Source: Anaeromicropila herbilytica
Lineage (GTDB): Bacteria > Bacillota > Clostridia > Lachnospirales > Lachnospiraceae
Direction of reading: 5' to 3'
Length of the DNA stretch: 64,000 bases
NCBI RefSeq assembly: GCF_016591975.1
Contig: NZ_AP024169.1
Span: 1,784,001 to 1,848,000, forward strand
Within the stretch, counting starts at the first letter, position 1. The number at the start of each line of letters is the position of its first letter. Made by a program: the position numbers and the translations under genes. Of the stretch, positions 51,559 through 62,285 are shown one piece after another. The notes beneath the pieces were generated by a model. It was not told where the DNA came from. It made no database searches and saw nothing but the letters and a program-made list of their open reading frames with translations.

Positions 51559-51635
51559 GGTATAATATAGTAATGGATACATTCGTATGAATATTTAATT
51601 CTGTTAAGTACAAAAAGAAAGGAATGGGACGATTA

Positions 51636-52778
51636 GTGAAGATAGTAGTAGCTATGGATTCATTGAAGGGAAGTTTAAGCTCAATAAGAGCAGGTGAAGC
51701 GGTTAAAAAAGGAATTCTAAATGTATGTAATGCAGATGTTGTTATAAAGCCTCTCGCAGATGGAGGAGAAGGTACTGTTGAAGCACTTGTGGAAGGCATG
51801 AGAGGAGTCTATCAATCGGTAAAGGTTCATGGGCCATTATTAGAAGAAAGAGTCTGTCAATATAGTTATATTGAAGAAAGTCATACTGTTGTTATTGAGA
51901 TGGCAAATGCAGCAGGGTTACCCCTTGTGCCCAAACATCTTAGAAATCCTATGATTACTACAACATATGGAGTTGGAGAAGTAATTTATCATGCAATTAA
52001 GCGAGGTGGACGGAATTTTATTATTGGTATTGGTGGAAGTGCAACTTGTGATGCAGGGATCGGAATGCTCTCTGCGTTAGGATATGAATTCTTAGATAAG
52101 AATTATAAGCTTGTAAGTTATAGAGGAAAAGCATTGAGCCAGATTGAATATATAAAGTCAGATCATGTCTTGCCAGAAGTAAAAGACTGTACTTTTAAAA
52201 TCGCTTGTGATGTAACAAATCCGTTATATGGTGAAAATGGTGCTGCATATATCTATGGACCACAAAAAGGTGCTTCAATAGAGGATGTAAAAATATTGAA
52301 TGATGGACTGATACATTTTTCAGAAATAGTAACAAAAACATTTGGAAGTAAAAATGAAATGGTATATGGCGCTGGTGCTGCAGGCGGTTTAGGATATGCA
52401 TTTTTATCTTTCTTAAATGCTACATTGGAGCCTGGAATAGAGATAATCTTAGAGCTGACTGGATTAGAAAAAGAGTTAGAACATGCAGATTATGTAATTA
52501 CAGGGGAAGGACAATTAGATGACCAGACAGCAATGGGAAAAGCTCCAATTGGGATTGCAAAATTAGCAAAGAAATATGGTGCTAAAGTGATTGCCCTTGC
52601 TGGTAGTGTATCAGATAAGGCAGGTAAATGTAATGAATACGGGATTGATGCGTACTTTTCAATTGTTAATTCACCGATTAGCCTTGAGGAAGCAATGGAT
52701 ATAGAAAACGCAGAGAAAAATCTTATACTGACAACGGAGCAGATCTTTCGATTGATTAAAGCTGTAGATAAGAAATAG
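51636..52778 (+). CDS. Glycerate kinase
   Basis: A 380-residue enzyme of glycerate kinase family 1 (GarK/GlxK) that phosphorylates D-glycerate with ATP. Motifs: MKIVVAMDSLKGSLSS (as read from GTG), KPLADGGEGTVEAL, FIIGIGGSATCDAGIGMLSALG, DVTNPLYGENGAAYIYGPQKG, GAGAAGGLGYAFLSF and ADYVITGEGQLDDQT. GTG 51636 fits the family N-terminus; an in-frame ATG at 51624 is directly abutted by AAAGGA and so less likely. It is a single gene, perhaps feeding glyoxylate/serine-derived glycerate into glycolysis. Confidence 0.92.
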   Translation: MKIVVAMDSLKGSLSSIRAGEAVKKGILNVCNADVVIKPLADGGEGTVEALVEGMRGVYQSVKVHGPLLEERVCQYSYIEESHTVVIEMANAAGLPLVPKHLRNPMITTTYGVGEVIYHAIKRGGRNFIIGIGGSATCDAGIGMLSALGYEFLDKNYKLVSYRGKALSQIEYIKSDHVLPEVKDCTFKIACDVTNPLYGENGAAYIYGPQKGASIEDVKILNDGLIHFSEIVTKTFGSKNEMVYGAGAAGGLGYAFLSFLNATLEPGIEIILELTGLEKELEHADYVITGEGQLDDQTAMGKAPIGIAKLAKKYGAKVIALAGSVSDKAGKCNEYGIDAYFSIVNSPISLEEAMDIENAEKNLILTTEQIFRLIKAVDKK

Positions 52779-52831
52779 TCTATTCTATTTATTCAACTTG
52801 AGTTATTAAAATATTTTAATAGTAATATTGA

Positions 52832-52883
52832 GCACCATTCAACCACTACTTAGATATTAGTAGTAGCTGAATGGTGTTTTTAT
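52832..52883 (+). terminator. Intrinsic terminator of the glycerate kinase gene
   Basis: GCACCATTCA pairs with TGAATGGTGT, with an inner ACTACT/TAGTAGT stem, followed by TTTTT. Confidence 0.88.
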
Positions 52884-53019
52884 ATTTATTATGCTTACAT
52901 AATATTACTATTTAATGAAAACTTCGAAAATATTCGAAAAAATATCTTTAATCAATCGCCTTTCTATGCTATAATGAATCAATAAATAGTTAGGCCAATA
53001 GGATGGTAATGAATAGAAT

Positions 53020-53310
53020 GAGTTGCCCGACAAATGACCTGTTTGGGAGACAGTCTAGGCAATTTGCACAAAACAGAAAAACTCATGCTTCATTGAGTAT
53101 GTATAAGAAGTTCTAGTTCTCAGATTATTTTGTGTAAAACATATGCTAGGACAGATAACTCCCTTCGTTCAGACAGATCTGTCTTAGCATATAACACAAA
53201 ATGATCCGAGAACAAGATCTTCTAATACATATTCAAAGGCGCATTCATTTTTTCTGTTTTGTGCAAATTGCCAGGCAAGATTTTGAAACAGGTCATTTGT
53301 CGGTCAACTC
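53020..53310. repeat. Hairpin repeat family A with inner hairpin C
   Basis: The ends GAGTTGCCCGACAAATGACC (53020) and its complement ending at 53310 pair at 24 of 25 positions. Inside, TTTGCACAAAACAGAAAAA pairs with TTTTTCTGTTTTGTGCAAA, and AGAAGTTCTAGTTCTC pairs with GAGAACAAGATCTTCT. At the centre (53127-53202) lies another inverted repeat C: ATGCTAGGACAGAT and AGATCTGTCTTAGCAT, with TTTTGTGT/ACACAAAA outside. In the A copy at 30907-31350 this place is taken by a B element. Confidence 0.88.
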
Positions 53311-53382
53311 ATAGGATAGTAATTACTAGAATAGTAGATACTAGGATAGTATTCAATACATCGAGTGGAAGGGTAGGATTTT

Positions 53383-55344
53383 ATGTATAATCAAAAAAAA
53401 CAAATAATGTATACTGATAATCAAGAGAAAGAATTAATGGATATTGAGAAGAATCAATATTATAGCGGAGAGGATCTTGGGTGTACCTATACCAAAGAGA
53501 AAGCTAGATTTCGTATATGGGCACCAACTGCCGAGTTAGTTCAGATTAATCTGTATCGTGAGGGATCGAAAGATAATTTGATAAAGTCAATTCCAATGAC
53601 AAAAGATCAAGAAGGAACTTGGGTAATAGAAGTAAAAGAAGACCTTGTTGGGGTGTATTATACATATCTAATCACCATAAATGGTGAAATGAAGGAAGCA
53701 GTGGATCCATACGCAAGAACAACAGGCGTGAATGGACATAGGGCGATGGTAATTGACCTTAAAAGCACCAATCCAGAAGGATGGTACGAAGATGAGAAAC
53801 CTGTTTTTGAACAAGTCACAGATGCAGTGATCTATGAATTACATGTGAGAGATATATCAAGTGATCCGAATTCTAATATTAATAATGTTGGTAAATTCTT
53901 AGGTTTAACAGAAACAGGTACGAAAAGTGAGGAAGGTCTATCTACAGGTTTAGATCATATCAAAGAATTAGGTATTACTCATCTGCATCTGCTTCCAATT
54001 TATGATTATGCAACAGTTGATGAAGATAATCTATCTAAGAAACAATTCAATTGGGGATATGACCCACAGAACTATAATGTGCCAGAAGGTTCCTATGCAA
54101 CCAATCCTTATTCAGGTGAGGTTAGGGTAAAGGAATTAAAGAAAATGATACAGATATTACATGAGAATCATATTCGAGTGGTAATGGACGTTGTATATAA
54201 TCATACCTTTGAAACAGAAGATTCAGATTTTAATAAGATAGTTCCACATTATTTTTATCGCAGGCAGGATGGAATATATACGGACGGTTCTGGTTGCGGG
54301 AATGAAATTGCTTCTGAGAGAAAGATGGTAAGAAAATATATTGTAGATTCTGTAATTTATTGGGCAAAAGAATACCATATTGATGGATTTCGCTTTGACC
54401 TAATGGGAGTACTGGACTGCGATACTATGAATGAAATTAGATTAGCTGTTGATAAAATAGATCCTTCTATTCTACTATATGGAGAAGGATGGAATGGTGG
54501 CGAATCAGCTCTTAATGAAGAAGAAAGAGCAATTATAGATAATGCATCTAAAGTGCCTTCAATTGCAATGTTCAACGATCGTATTCGAGACAATATTAAG
54601 GGAAGTGTATTCAATGATAACGATAGTGGATATGTAAATGGAGCAGAGCACTTAGAAGAATCCATAAAGTGTGGTGTCGTTGGTTCTATCACTCATCCAC
54701 AAGTAAAATGTGACGATGCATGGACAATGAACCCTACACAAAGTATCAATTACGTATCTGCGCATGATAATTATACATTATGGGATAAGCTTGCATTGAC
54801 ATGCCCAGATGATAGTATAGAAGATCGTATTCGAAGAAATAAATTAGTCGCAGCAATTGTATTTACTTCTCAAGGCATTCCATTTTTTCAAGCAGGGGAA
54901 GAGATTCTAAGGAGTAAGGTTAGAGAAGATGGTACATTTGATGATAATAGTTATATATCAAGTGATTCCATAAATAGTATCAAGTGGATTAATAAACAGA
55001 AGTATATTGAAGTATTTGAGTATTATAAAGGATTAATCTCATTTCGTAAGATGCATAAGGCATTAAGAATGACAACTGCTAACGAGGTTAGAGAAAAAAT
55101 TGCATTTATGAACGAGGATACAAAAAATGTAATTCAATTTATCATAAATAGCAGTGATAATAATCAAGATTCACTACTTGTTATATATAATGCAAATGAA
55201 GAACCAGTTACAATGAATATTCCAAATGGTAGTTGGAATCTGTATGTGAACGATCAAGTAGCAGGAAATGAGTGTATTGAAACGATTACAAGTGGAAAAG
55301 TGGTAGTAAATAAATTATCAGCTATGGTATTAGTAAAAGAATAA
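53383..55344 (+). CDS. pulA: Type I pullulanase, intracellular
   Basis: A 653-residue debranching enzyme of GH13 that cuts alpha-1,6 bonds in pullulan, limit dextrin and glycogen-type substrates. A CBM48-like domain covers about 25-120 (TYTKEKARFRIWAPTAELVQ). The type I signature FNWGYDPQNY is at 222-231. Catalytic regions: DVVYNHT, D339 in GFRFDLMG as nucleophile, E368 in GEGW as acid/base, and VSAHDN. No signal peptide is present, so it acts inside the cell, probably on imported maltodextrins or stored glycogen. The weak AAGGGTAGGA site precedes the ATG. It is monocistronic and follows repeat A. Confidence 0.94.
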   Translation: MYNQKKQIMYTDNQEKELMDIEKNQYYSGEDLGCTYTKEKARFRIWAPTAELVQINLYREGSKDNLIKSIPMTKDQEGTWVIEVKEDLVGVYYTYLITINGEMKEAVDPYARTTGVNGHRAMVIDLKSTNPEGWYEDEKPVFEQVTDAVIYELHVRDISSDPNSNINNVGKFLGLTETGTKSEEGLSTGLDHIKELGITHLHLLPIYDYATVDEDNLSKKQFNWGYDPQNYNVPEGSYATNPYSGEVRVKELKKMIQILHENHIRVVMDVVYNHTFETEDSDFNKIVPHYFYRRQDGIYTDGSGCGNEIASERKMVRKYIVDSVIYWAKEYHIDGFRFDLMGVLDCDTMNEIRLAVDKIDPSILLYGEGWNGGESALNEEERAIIDNASKVPSIAMFNDRIRDNIKGSVFNDNDSGYVNGAEHLEESIKCGVVGSITHPQVKCDDAWTMNPTQSINYVSAHDNYTLWDKLALTCPDDSIEDRIRRNKLVAAIVFTSQGIPFFQAGEEILRSKVREDGTFDDNSYISSDSINSIKWINKQKYIEVFEYYKGLISFRKMHKALRMTTANEVREKIAFMNEDTKNVIQFIINSSDNNQDSLLVIYNANEEPVTMNIPNGSWNLYVNDQVAGNECIETITSGKVVVNKLSAMVLVKE

Positions 55345-55370
55345 TAAAAAAACATAATAAAAACATAAAT

Positions 55371-55418
55371 AGGGCTAGGAGAGAATTAAGAAAGAATAAT
55401 TTTAACCTAGTCTTTTTC
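55371..55418 (+). terminator. Probable terminator of the pullulanase gene
   Basis: GGGCTAGG pairs with CCTAGTC (with wobble), AATTA/TAATT pairs inside, then TTTTT. The stem is imperfect. Confidence 0.6.
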
Positions 55419-55522
55419 TATAGAAAAAAGGTTGTATCTTGATAATTTATTCAATCTAGCATAGAATAGGAGAAGAAATTATTATAAAAATTGCTATAAC
55501 TAGCTAGAAAGGCAGGAATATT

Positions 55523-56827
55523 TTGATTACGATAATTAAAAATGGACATGTTATTGATCCAGCGTCTGGTAGGGACGGTATCTATGATATTCTATTAGAA
55601 GACGATCGAATTATGAAAGTTGAAGCAAAGATTGATGAGAATGCAATTACCTCTAAAGTTGGGAAAGAGAGTTGCGTTGTTATTGATGCAAGCAATCAAT
55701 ATGTTATGCCAGGATTTATCGATTTGCATGTGCATCTAAGGGAACCAGGACTTGAATATAAAGAAACGATTAAGTCAGGTGCAATGGCAGCAGCGAAAGG
55801 TGGATTTACCACAATCTGTCCTATGCCAAATACCAAACCTGCCATCGATAATAAGTATATGATTGAATACCTTCTATATAAGGCGAAGGAAGATTCTATC
55901 GTCAATATTCTTCCAGTAGGTGCAATTACAAAGGATCAAACAGGAAACCAATTGAATGATATACTAGGGATGAAAAAGTCAGGAATGAAGGCTATTAGTG
56001 AAGATGGTAAATCAGTAATGGATACGAAAATCTATCGAGAAGCCATGAGATTAGCAAAGGAAGCTGATATTCCAGTACTTGCACATTGTGAAGATAAGAG
56101 TCTAGTTGGTAATGGTGCAATGAATGAAGGTAAGAAATCAAAAGAATTAGGACTAGTTGGTATTAGCAATGCGGTAGAAGATGTTATTGTAGCGAGAGAT
56201 ATTTTACTTGCAAAAGAAACGGGAGCAAGACTTCATTTATGCCATTGCTCAACAAAGGATAGCGTTACATTTGTAAAAATGGCAAAAGACGCGAATCTAA
56301 AAGTGTCCGCAGAAGTATGTCCACATCATTTTACTATGACAGATGATGAGATTCCTTCGGATGATGCGAACTATAAGATGAATCCACCACTTAGAAGCAA
56401 AGAAGATGTTGAAGCTCTAAAAGCAGGATTAAGAGATAATATCATGGATGTGATAGCAACAGACCATGCTCCTCATGGGGAGGAAGAAAAGAGATTATCG
56501 ATAAGTGAAGCTCCCTTTGGTATTGTTGGACTTGAGACAGCATTTGCACTTACAGTAACAGAATTAGTGAATCAAGGATATCTAACTCCAATGCAATTAG
56601 TGGAGAAGTTAAGTTATAATCCAGCAAAGATTATTGGAGTAGATAAAGGGTCTCTAGAAGAAGGTAAAATAGCAGATATCGTAATAGCAGATATTGACGC
56701 TGAATATAAGATAAATAAAGATGAATTTGCATCAAAGGGTAAGAATACACCTTTTCATGGGAAGAAAGTTAGAGGAAAGATTATAACAACGATAGTTGGT
56801 GGAAAGGTAGTATATCCTTTTCAGTAA
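55523..56827 (+). CDS. pyrC: Dihydroorotase
   Basis: A 434-residue class I dihydroorotase, the third step of de novo pyrimidine synthesis (carbamoyl-aspartate to dihydroorotate). It shows IDASNQYVMPGFIDLHVHLREPGLEYKET (the zinc HxH), AAAKGGFTTICPMPNTKP, VLAHCED, HLCHCST, VCPHHFT and DVIATDHAPHGEEEK. The start is TTG at 55523 behind GGCAGGA. pyrF follows 94 nt downstream, and the two probably form an operon; a short B-repeat end (GGTCAAAAGCCTT, 56848-56860) lies between them. Confidence 0.95.
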   Translation: MITIIKNGHVIDPASGRDGIYDILLEDDRIMKVEAKIDENAITSKVGKESCVVIDASNQYVMPGFIDLHVHLREPGLEYKETIKSGAMAAAKGGFTTICPMPNTKPAIDNKYMIEYLLYKAKEDSIVNILPVGAITKDQTGNQLNDILGMKKSGMKAISEDGKSVMDTKIYREAMRLAKEADIPVLAHCEDKSLVGNGAMNEGKKSKELGLVGISNAVEDVIVARDILLAKETGARLHLCHCSTKDSVTFVKMAKDANLKVSAEVCPHHFTMTDDEIPSDDANYKMNPPLRSKEDVEALKAGLRDNIMDVIATDHAPHGEEEKRLSISEAPFGIVGLETAFALTVTELVNQGYLTPMQLVEKLSYNPAKIIGVDKGSLEEGKIADIVIADIDAEYKINKDEFASKGKNTPFHGKKVRGKIITTIVGGKVVYPFQ

Positions 56828-56921
56828 GGTTAAATTAAATGAGTTGGGGTCAAAAGCCTTTCCATCTAACATCATTAAAATAGAAAAAGTAAAATCATAT
56901 AAGAAGGAGATAGGAGCAAGT

Positions 56922-57851
56922 ATGATAAATAAATTAATTAATAAAATAGAACAGTTAAAAGCACCAATCGTAGTAGGTTTAGACCCAATGTTATCTTATA
57001 TTCCTGATCACATCACAAAAAAGGCATATGCAGAATTCGGAGAAAATCTAAAAGGTGTAGCAGAAGCAATTTGGCAATATAATAAAGATATCATTGATGC
57101 TACTTATGATTTAATACCTGCAGTAAAACCTCAGATTGCTATGTATGAGCAATTCGGAATAGAGGGAATGATAGCATTTCAGAAGACGGTTGATTACTGT
57201 AAGGAAAAAGATCTGGTAGTGATCGGTGATATCAAAAGAGGAGATATAGGATCAACATCGACCGCTTATGCAGTTGGACATCTTGGTGGAGTAAAGATTG
57301 GAGACAAGACATTTGCTGGATTCAATGAAGATTTTGTTACGGTAAATCCTTACTTAGGCTCTGACGGAATTCATCCATTCTTAGATGTATGCAAAGAAGA
57401 AAAGAAAGGGATGTTTATCTTAGTTAAGACATCGAATCCTTCAAGTGGAGAGTTCCAAGATCAATTAGTAGATGGAAGACCTTTATATGAATTGGTTGGA
57501 CGAAAAGTAGCTGAATGGGGCGAGGCTCATATGGGTGATTCTTATAGCTACATTGGAGCTGTTGTTGGTGCAACTTACCCTGAGATGGGAAAAGTATTAA
57601 GGCGTATTATGCCGAAGTCTTATATCTTAGTTCCTGGATATGGAGCCCAAGGAGGGAAAGCCTCTGATCTTGCTCCATACTTTAATAAGGATGGACTAGG
57701 CGCAATCATTAACTCATCAAGAGGAATCATAGCTGCATACAAGCAACCACAATATCAGCAATTTGGCGAAACTAATTTTGCGGATGCTTCAAGACAAGCG
57801 GTTATTGATATGAAGGAAGATTTGTATCAGTCTATTTTTGCTAATAAGTAA
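56922..57851 (+). CDS. pyrF: Orotidine 5'-phosphate decarboxylase
   Basis: A 309-residue enzyme making UMP, last step of the pathway. It belongs to the longer OMP decarboxylase type 2: APIVVGLDPMLSYIPDH, AVKPQIAMYEQFG, VIGDIKRGDIGSTSTAYA (the K-x-D of the active site is in DIKRGD), VNPYLGSDGIHPF and VPGYGAQGG. ATG 56922 has AAGGAGATAGGAG upstream; the open frame extends further 5' through repeat sequence without a better start. It is second in the pyrC-pyrF unit and followed by a terminator. Confidence 0.95.
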   Translation: MINKLINKIEQLKAPIVVGLDPMLSYIPDHITKKAYAEFGENLKGVAEAIWQYNKDIIDATYDLIPAVKPQIAMYEQFGIEGMIAFQKTVDYCKEKDLVVIGDIKRGDIGSTSTAYAVGHLGGVKIGDKTFAGFNEDFVTVNPYLGSDGIHPFLDVCKEEKKGMFILVKTSNPSSGEFQDQLVDGRPLYELVGRKVAEWGEAHMGDSYSYIGAVVGATYPEMGKVLRRIMPKSYILVPGYGAQGGKASDLAPYFNKDGLGAIINSSRGIIAAYKQPQYQQFGETNFADASRQAVIDMKEDLYQSIFANK

Positions 57852-57870
57852 TTTATTGAACTGACTTTAT

Positions 57871-57915
57871 AAAAAGCTGTATTCTTATCTTTAAGAGATA
57901 AGAGTGCAGCTTTTT
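57871..57915 (+). terminator. Terminator of pyrC-pyrF
   Basis: AAAAAGCTGTATTCTTATCT pairs with AGATAAGAGTGCAGCTTTTT with two mismatches and a 5-nt loop. Confidence 0.9.
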
Positions 57916-58058
57916 CAATTCCTTTTAGTGTCACAAACAAGTATAATAATTTTTTGTACTATTTGAAGATGACAAATTATGCTATAATTAAGAAAACTAC
58001 TATAAGATAAGGTCAGAACATTATATTGGAATCTTATTTAGCAATGAAGGAGAAGGAC

Positions 58059-59990
58059 ATGTTATATAAAATAAATAATGGAGCCGTAAGATTTGGTGCG
58101 GAAACCATTTTAGAAAATATTAATTTTGAAATTAGAGATACAGAAAAAATCGCGGTTGTTGGAAGAAATGGAGGTGGGAAGACCACACTCTTAAAGCTAA
58201 TCGCAGGTGAGGTTGATTTATCAAAAAGGGATAGCGATGAGGATATCTATATTGCGAAAGCTGGGAAGCCTGAGATTGGATATTTAAAGCAGACAGCGTT
58301 TGAAGATGATACGATCTCCATGGAGAGAGAAGTAAGAAAAGCTTTTCAAACAATTCTTGATATGAAAGCAAAGATGGAACAATTGGTTCATATTATGGAA
58401 CAGGATAACTCAGAGCAAAATATTCAGGCGTATACCAATCTTGAGGAGCGTTTTAATTATCTTGGAGGTTATTATTTTGAAAAGGAATATGAGGTTGTTA
58501 TAAAGAAGTTTGGATTTACAGAGGATGATAAAAAGAAGCCATTATCCGATTTTTCAGGGGGACAGAGAACCAAGATTGCTTTTATTAAACTATTACTAAG
58601 TAAACCAGATATTTTATTACTAGACGAACCGACCAACCATTTAGATGTATCAACAGTGGAATGGCTAGAGGAATATCTAAAAAGTTACAAGAGAGCAGTT
58701 GTTATTGTCTCACATGATCGTATGTTTCTAGACAAAGTCGTAGATGTTGTGTATGAAATCGAATATAAAACTTCAAAACGTTATCCTGGAAATTATACTG
58801 ATTTTGTTAATAGAAAGAGAGAAAACTGGGAGAAGCAGCTAAAGGATTATACTGCTCAGCAAAAGGAGATAGAACGATTAAATACGATAGTTGAAAAGTA
58901 CAAGAATACACCAACTAAGGTAGCGATGACACGTTCTAAATTAAAACAAATTGAACATATGGATAAGATAGAAGCACCAGATCGATATGATTTAAAGGCA
59001 TTTCACGCTTCCTTTATGCCAAGGGAAGAGACTGGAAATGATGTGTTGTCAGTTCGTAATCTAGAGATTGGTTATGATAATGTGTTATCTAAGGTCTCAA
59101 TTGATATAAAAAAAGGCAAGAAAGTTGGTATCTTAGGTGGAAATGGCCTAGGAAAATCAACATTTTTGAAGACTTTGGTGAAACAATTAGATCCACTTGG
59201 TGGGGATTTCTCCTTCGGAGTTCATGTTCAGATTGGTTATTTTGATCAACAAATGGCTCAATATACAAGTGAAAAGACGGTACTAGACGATTATTGGGAT
59301 GAGTTCCCGAATCTAATGCAACAGGAGATTCGTAGTGATTTGGGTGCTTTTTTATTCTCACAGGACGAAGTATTCAAGAAAGTTAGCATGTTATCTGGTG
59401 GAGAGAAGGTACGCCTTGCTCTTTGTAGAATATTTAAGAGAAGACCTAACTTTTTGATATTAGATGAGCCAACCAACCATATGGATATTGTTGGTAAAGA
59501 AGCATTAGAAGCAATGTTAAAAGCTTATACAGGAACTGTACTCTTTGTATCACATGATCGATATTTTATAAAAGAGGTGGCAGATCATTTACTTGTATTT
59601 GAACAAGGTGAAGTGAAATATTATCCATATGGATATGAAGAATATATGGAGGATATTGCAAAGAGAAAAGAGGGAATGGATGATTTCTCGAATGAGAATA
59701 CCGGTGTCAATCAATTATCTGATATTAATAGTGCAAAAGAGAAATATAGGAATAATCCAGGAAAAGAAAAGGCAAAAAAGGAAAGAAAGATTAAGAAGAT
59801 AGAAGAGCTAATTAAGGAGTGCGAGGATAGAATAGAATATCTTAATAACGATCTAAGTAATTCCGATTATGCTTCGGATTATATCAAGCTAGATGAAATT
59901 CATAAAAATATATCCAAAGAAGAGGAAGAATTGTTAGCTTATATGGAAGAATGGGATCAGTTGCAATTAGAGATAGAATCTCTTGATTAA
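58059..59990 (+). CDS. ABC-F family ATPase
   Basis: A 643-residue soluble protein with two ABC domains and no membrane segment. The first domain has Walker A GRNGGGKTT (about 34-42), signature FSGGQRTK and Walker B ILLLDEPTNHLD; a 70-residue linker (residues about 240-310, arm/PtIM region) follows. The second domain has GGNGLGKST, LSGGEKVR and FLILDEPTNHMD. The C-terminal 100 residues form a charged coiled coil (KKERKIKKIEELIKECEDRI). ABC-F proteins act on the ribosome as translation factors or antibiotic-protection proteins; the Uup-like C-terminus suggests a housekeeping or YdiF-like role. ATG 58059 has AAGGAGAAGG upstream. Confidence 0.92.
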   Translation: MLYKINNGAVRFGAETILENINFEIRDTEKIAVVGRNGGGKTTLLKLIAGEVDLSKRDSDEDIYIAKAGKPEIGYLKQTAFEDDTISMEREVRKAFQTILDMKAKMEQLVHIMEQDNSEQNIQAYTNLEERFNYLGGYYFEKEYEVVIKKFGFTEDDKKKPLSDFSGGQRTKIAFIKLLLSKPDILLLDEPTNHLDVSTVEWLEEYLKSYKRAVVIVSHDRMFLDKVVDVVYEIEYKTSKRYPGNYTDFVNRKRENWEKQLKDYTAQQKEIERLNTIVEKYKNTPTKVAMTRSKLKQIEHMDKIEAPDRYDLKAFHASFMPREETGNDVLSVRNLEIGYDNVLSKVSIDIKKGKKVGILGGNGLGKSTFLKTLVKQLDPLGGDFSFGVHVQIGYFDQQMAQYTSEKTVLDDYWDEFPNLMQQEIRSDLGAFLFSQDEVFKKVSMLSGGEKVRLALCRIFKRRPNFLILDEPTNHMDIVGKEALEAMLKAYTGTVLFVSHDRYFIKEVADHLLVFEQGEVKYYPYGYEEYMEDIAKRKEGMDDFSNENTGVNQLSDINSAKEKYRNNPGKEKAKKERKIKKIEELIKECEDRIEYLNNDLSNSDYASDYIKLDEIHKNISKEEEELLAYMEEWDQLQLEIESLD

Positions 59991-60209
59991 ATTATCAAAG
60001 TTCGTACATTTTGCCTATTAAGTAGCAATAAGTAGATTTTTATTCTGATAAGGTATTTCAAAATAATAAGCAACTTATTTAAATGATATACGGATTCGAC
60101 AAAGAATTACAAAACATAATATAAATCTTCCAATCACGTCATAAAAGGAGTAAAATAATTGAGTAGTATAATTACAATATAATTATTTTTCATATAGGAG
60201 GGAGATTAT

Positions 60210-61955
60210 ATGAATCCAATGAATAAGGAGTTAGAAATAGCCAAAAAAGGCAAAGATAAAAAGCAAATGAACTTCATGCACTCCATTCGAACTAAGATAA
60301 TAGCTTTAGTGGTTGCAGGTGTTATATTTGCAGTAGCAATTGTATTAATCAATACGATTCCAAAAAGTAGATCAGAAATTGAGACTGCAATACAAAGTAA
60401 TATGTATGATCTAGCAACTTCTTACATGGCCCTATTAGATAAATCAGTAGAAGCATCTGGACAGGATACGTTATCAACGGAGGAACTTACGAATATATTA
60501 TCAAAAGTTCGAATTAAAAATGTAGATAGTAGTTTCTTATTCTTAGTTGATGAGAATGGCAAGATCTTATATAATCCAGATACTGCTCGTATTGGAGTGG
60601 TATCTGATAATTCACTAGTAGTTGAGCTTAGTAAGGCAATTAAGAGTGGAAATTATAAACAATCAGACATCAGAGAATATAAGAGTACAGATGGTGTAGA
60701 AAAATATGCAAGTTATTCCATATCTGAAAAGACTCATTGGATGTTAATTGTTACAGCGGAAAAGACAGATATTTTATCTCCAATTAGAGATATAACAAGT
60801 TACTCCATTGGTTCAGCTGTCATCGCAATCCTAATTTTAAGTGTGATAGGATACATATTTGCGTCTACTATCATTAATCCAATTATTAATTTAACAAAAG
60901 TTGTGAAGAAAACATCGGAATTAGATTTCTCAAAGGATTCCACGTTAGATAATCTAATCCTTCGAAAAGATGAAACTGGTGATATCAGCCGTATGACGGT
61001 TAAGATGCAAGATGGATTGCGAGATATGGTAGTCAAACTAGAAGAAGCCGCAGACAAACTGGTTGTCAATGCGGACAGTTTAACAACCTTGACAAAAACA
61101 ATTGATGAAGCATGTACTGATAATTCTGCAACTAGCGAAGAATTAGCAGCCAGTATGGAAGAGACATCAGCTACCATTGAAACCATTGATAGTAATGTTA
61201 GTCATATCAAGTCAGGCGCTGATGATATCAATCAAAAATCTGTGAATGGCCTTGATATGGCAAAAGAAATCATGGAACGTGCAGAAAAATTACATGTCAA
61301 TTCACTTTCTGCTAAAGATGAAACGATTCAGATGTATAATTCCGTAAAAGAAAAAACGGAAGAGGCTATGGAACAATCAAAAGCAGTAAATAAAATTAAT
61401 GTACTATCTAGCACAATTCAAGAGATTGCTGAACAAACTAGTCTATTATCTTTAAATGCTTCGATTGAAGCTGCTAGAGCTGGTGAATCAGGTAGAGGTT
61501 TTGCTGTTGTTGCAAGTGAGATAGGAAATCTAGCAAACCAATCATCAGCTACGGTTAATAACATTCTTCAAATTGTAACAGAAGTACACCAAGCAGTAAG
61601 CAATATGAGTGATTGTTTAAAAGTAACCCTAGACTTCCTTGATAAGAAAGTAATGGATGATTATAATGGATTTGTTGATGTTAGTGTTAAATATAGTTCA
61701 GATGCAAATGCACTTCAAATGTCGATGAACGATATTAATTATTTAGCAACTGCATTACAAAATTCTTCCGCAGAAATAGCAATGGCCATCTCAGGAATTA
61801 ATACAACAATGGGTGAAGCAACGAATGGAGTAACTGACATTGCGGATAAGACAACAAGTGTTGTTATGTCAACAAATGAAGTAACAGGAATGGTTCATGA
61901 AACGAAAGAATTAGCGGATCAATTAGAAAAAATAACGAAGATGTTTCAATTATAA
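60210..61955 (+). CDS. Methyl-accepting chemotaxis protein
   Basis: A 581-residue transmembrane receptor. TM1 is at about 29-50 and a periplasmic-side single Cache (sCache) domain is at about 55-195 ([40 protein letters not shown]). TM2 is at 199-222, HAMP at about 222-275, and the signalling coiled coil at about 280-575, with its tip at 405-440 ([20 protein letters not shown]). Methylation-type glutamates flank the hairpin. It senses a small molecule and signals to CheA; the ligand is unknown. A strong GGAGGGAG site precedes the ATG. It is monocistronic. Confidence 0.94.
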   Translation: MNPMNKELEIAKKGKDKKQMNFMHSIRTKIIALVVAGVIFAVAIVLINTIPKSRSEIETAIQSNMYDLATSYMALLDKSVEASGQDTLSTEELTNILSKVRIKNVDSSFLFLVDENGKILYNPDTARIGVVSDNSLVVELSKAIKSGNYKQSDIREYKSTDGVEKYASYSISEKTHWMLIVTAEKTDILSPIRDITSYSIGSAVIAILILSVIGYIFASTIINPIINLTKVVKKTSELDFSKDSTLDNLILRKDETGDISRMTVKMQDGLRDMVVKLEEAADKLVVNADSLTTLTKTIDEACTDNSATSEELAASMEETSATIETIDSNVSHIKSGADDINQKSVNGLDMAKEIMERAEKLHVNSLSAKDETIQMYNSVKEKTEEAMEQSKAVNKINVLSSTIQEIAEQTSLLSLNASIEAARAGESGRGFAVVASEIGNLANQSSATVNNILQIVTEVHQAVSNMSDCLKVTLDFLDKKVMDDYNGFVDVSVKYSSDANALQMSMNDINYLATALQNSSAEIAMAISGINTTMGEATNGVTDIADKTTSVVMSTNEVTGMVHETKELADQLEKITKMFQL

Positions 61956-62285
61956 TTGAAGGCTATGATAAGTAAAAACGTTTACATTACATGTTAAAAC
62001 AAATGCACATGCCAAAAATGTAACAATTATAGAGGGTTAGATAAATAACTCGTATCATAAAGAATTAAAAAAAGATGTTAACTTAAGTTTATCTAAAAGT
62101 TAACATCTTTTTTATTGCTCTTTATAGAGTAATTTATGATAAGATAGATAAATTGCAGTCCAAACACATTGTATAAAAATAAAATAACAATAATTAGTTC
62201 GATATATATAAAAACAGATTGACAAACAGTAAATAGATATATATAATAAGTAATATAGTAAATGGAATATTAAGGAGATTGGATT
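61956..62285. other. Spacer with terminator and promoter region
   Basis: Apart from the terminator at 62067-62113 there is only AT-rich sequence. It contains TTGACA at 62219-62224 as a possible -35, followed by TATATATAATAAG. No gene or repeat is seen. Confidence 0.5.
62067..62113 (+). terminator. Intrinsic terminator of the chemotaxis receptor gene
   Basis: AAAAAAAGATGTTAACTT pairs with AAGTTAACATCTTTTTT around a 12-nt loop. It is T-rich at both ends. Confidence 0.9.

Noticed and set aside
58026..58058. Longer start for the ABC-F gene
   Set aside because: The region MESYLAMKEKD overlaps the AAGGAGAAGG ribosome site; the family begins at the MLYKINNG strand.
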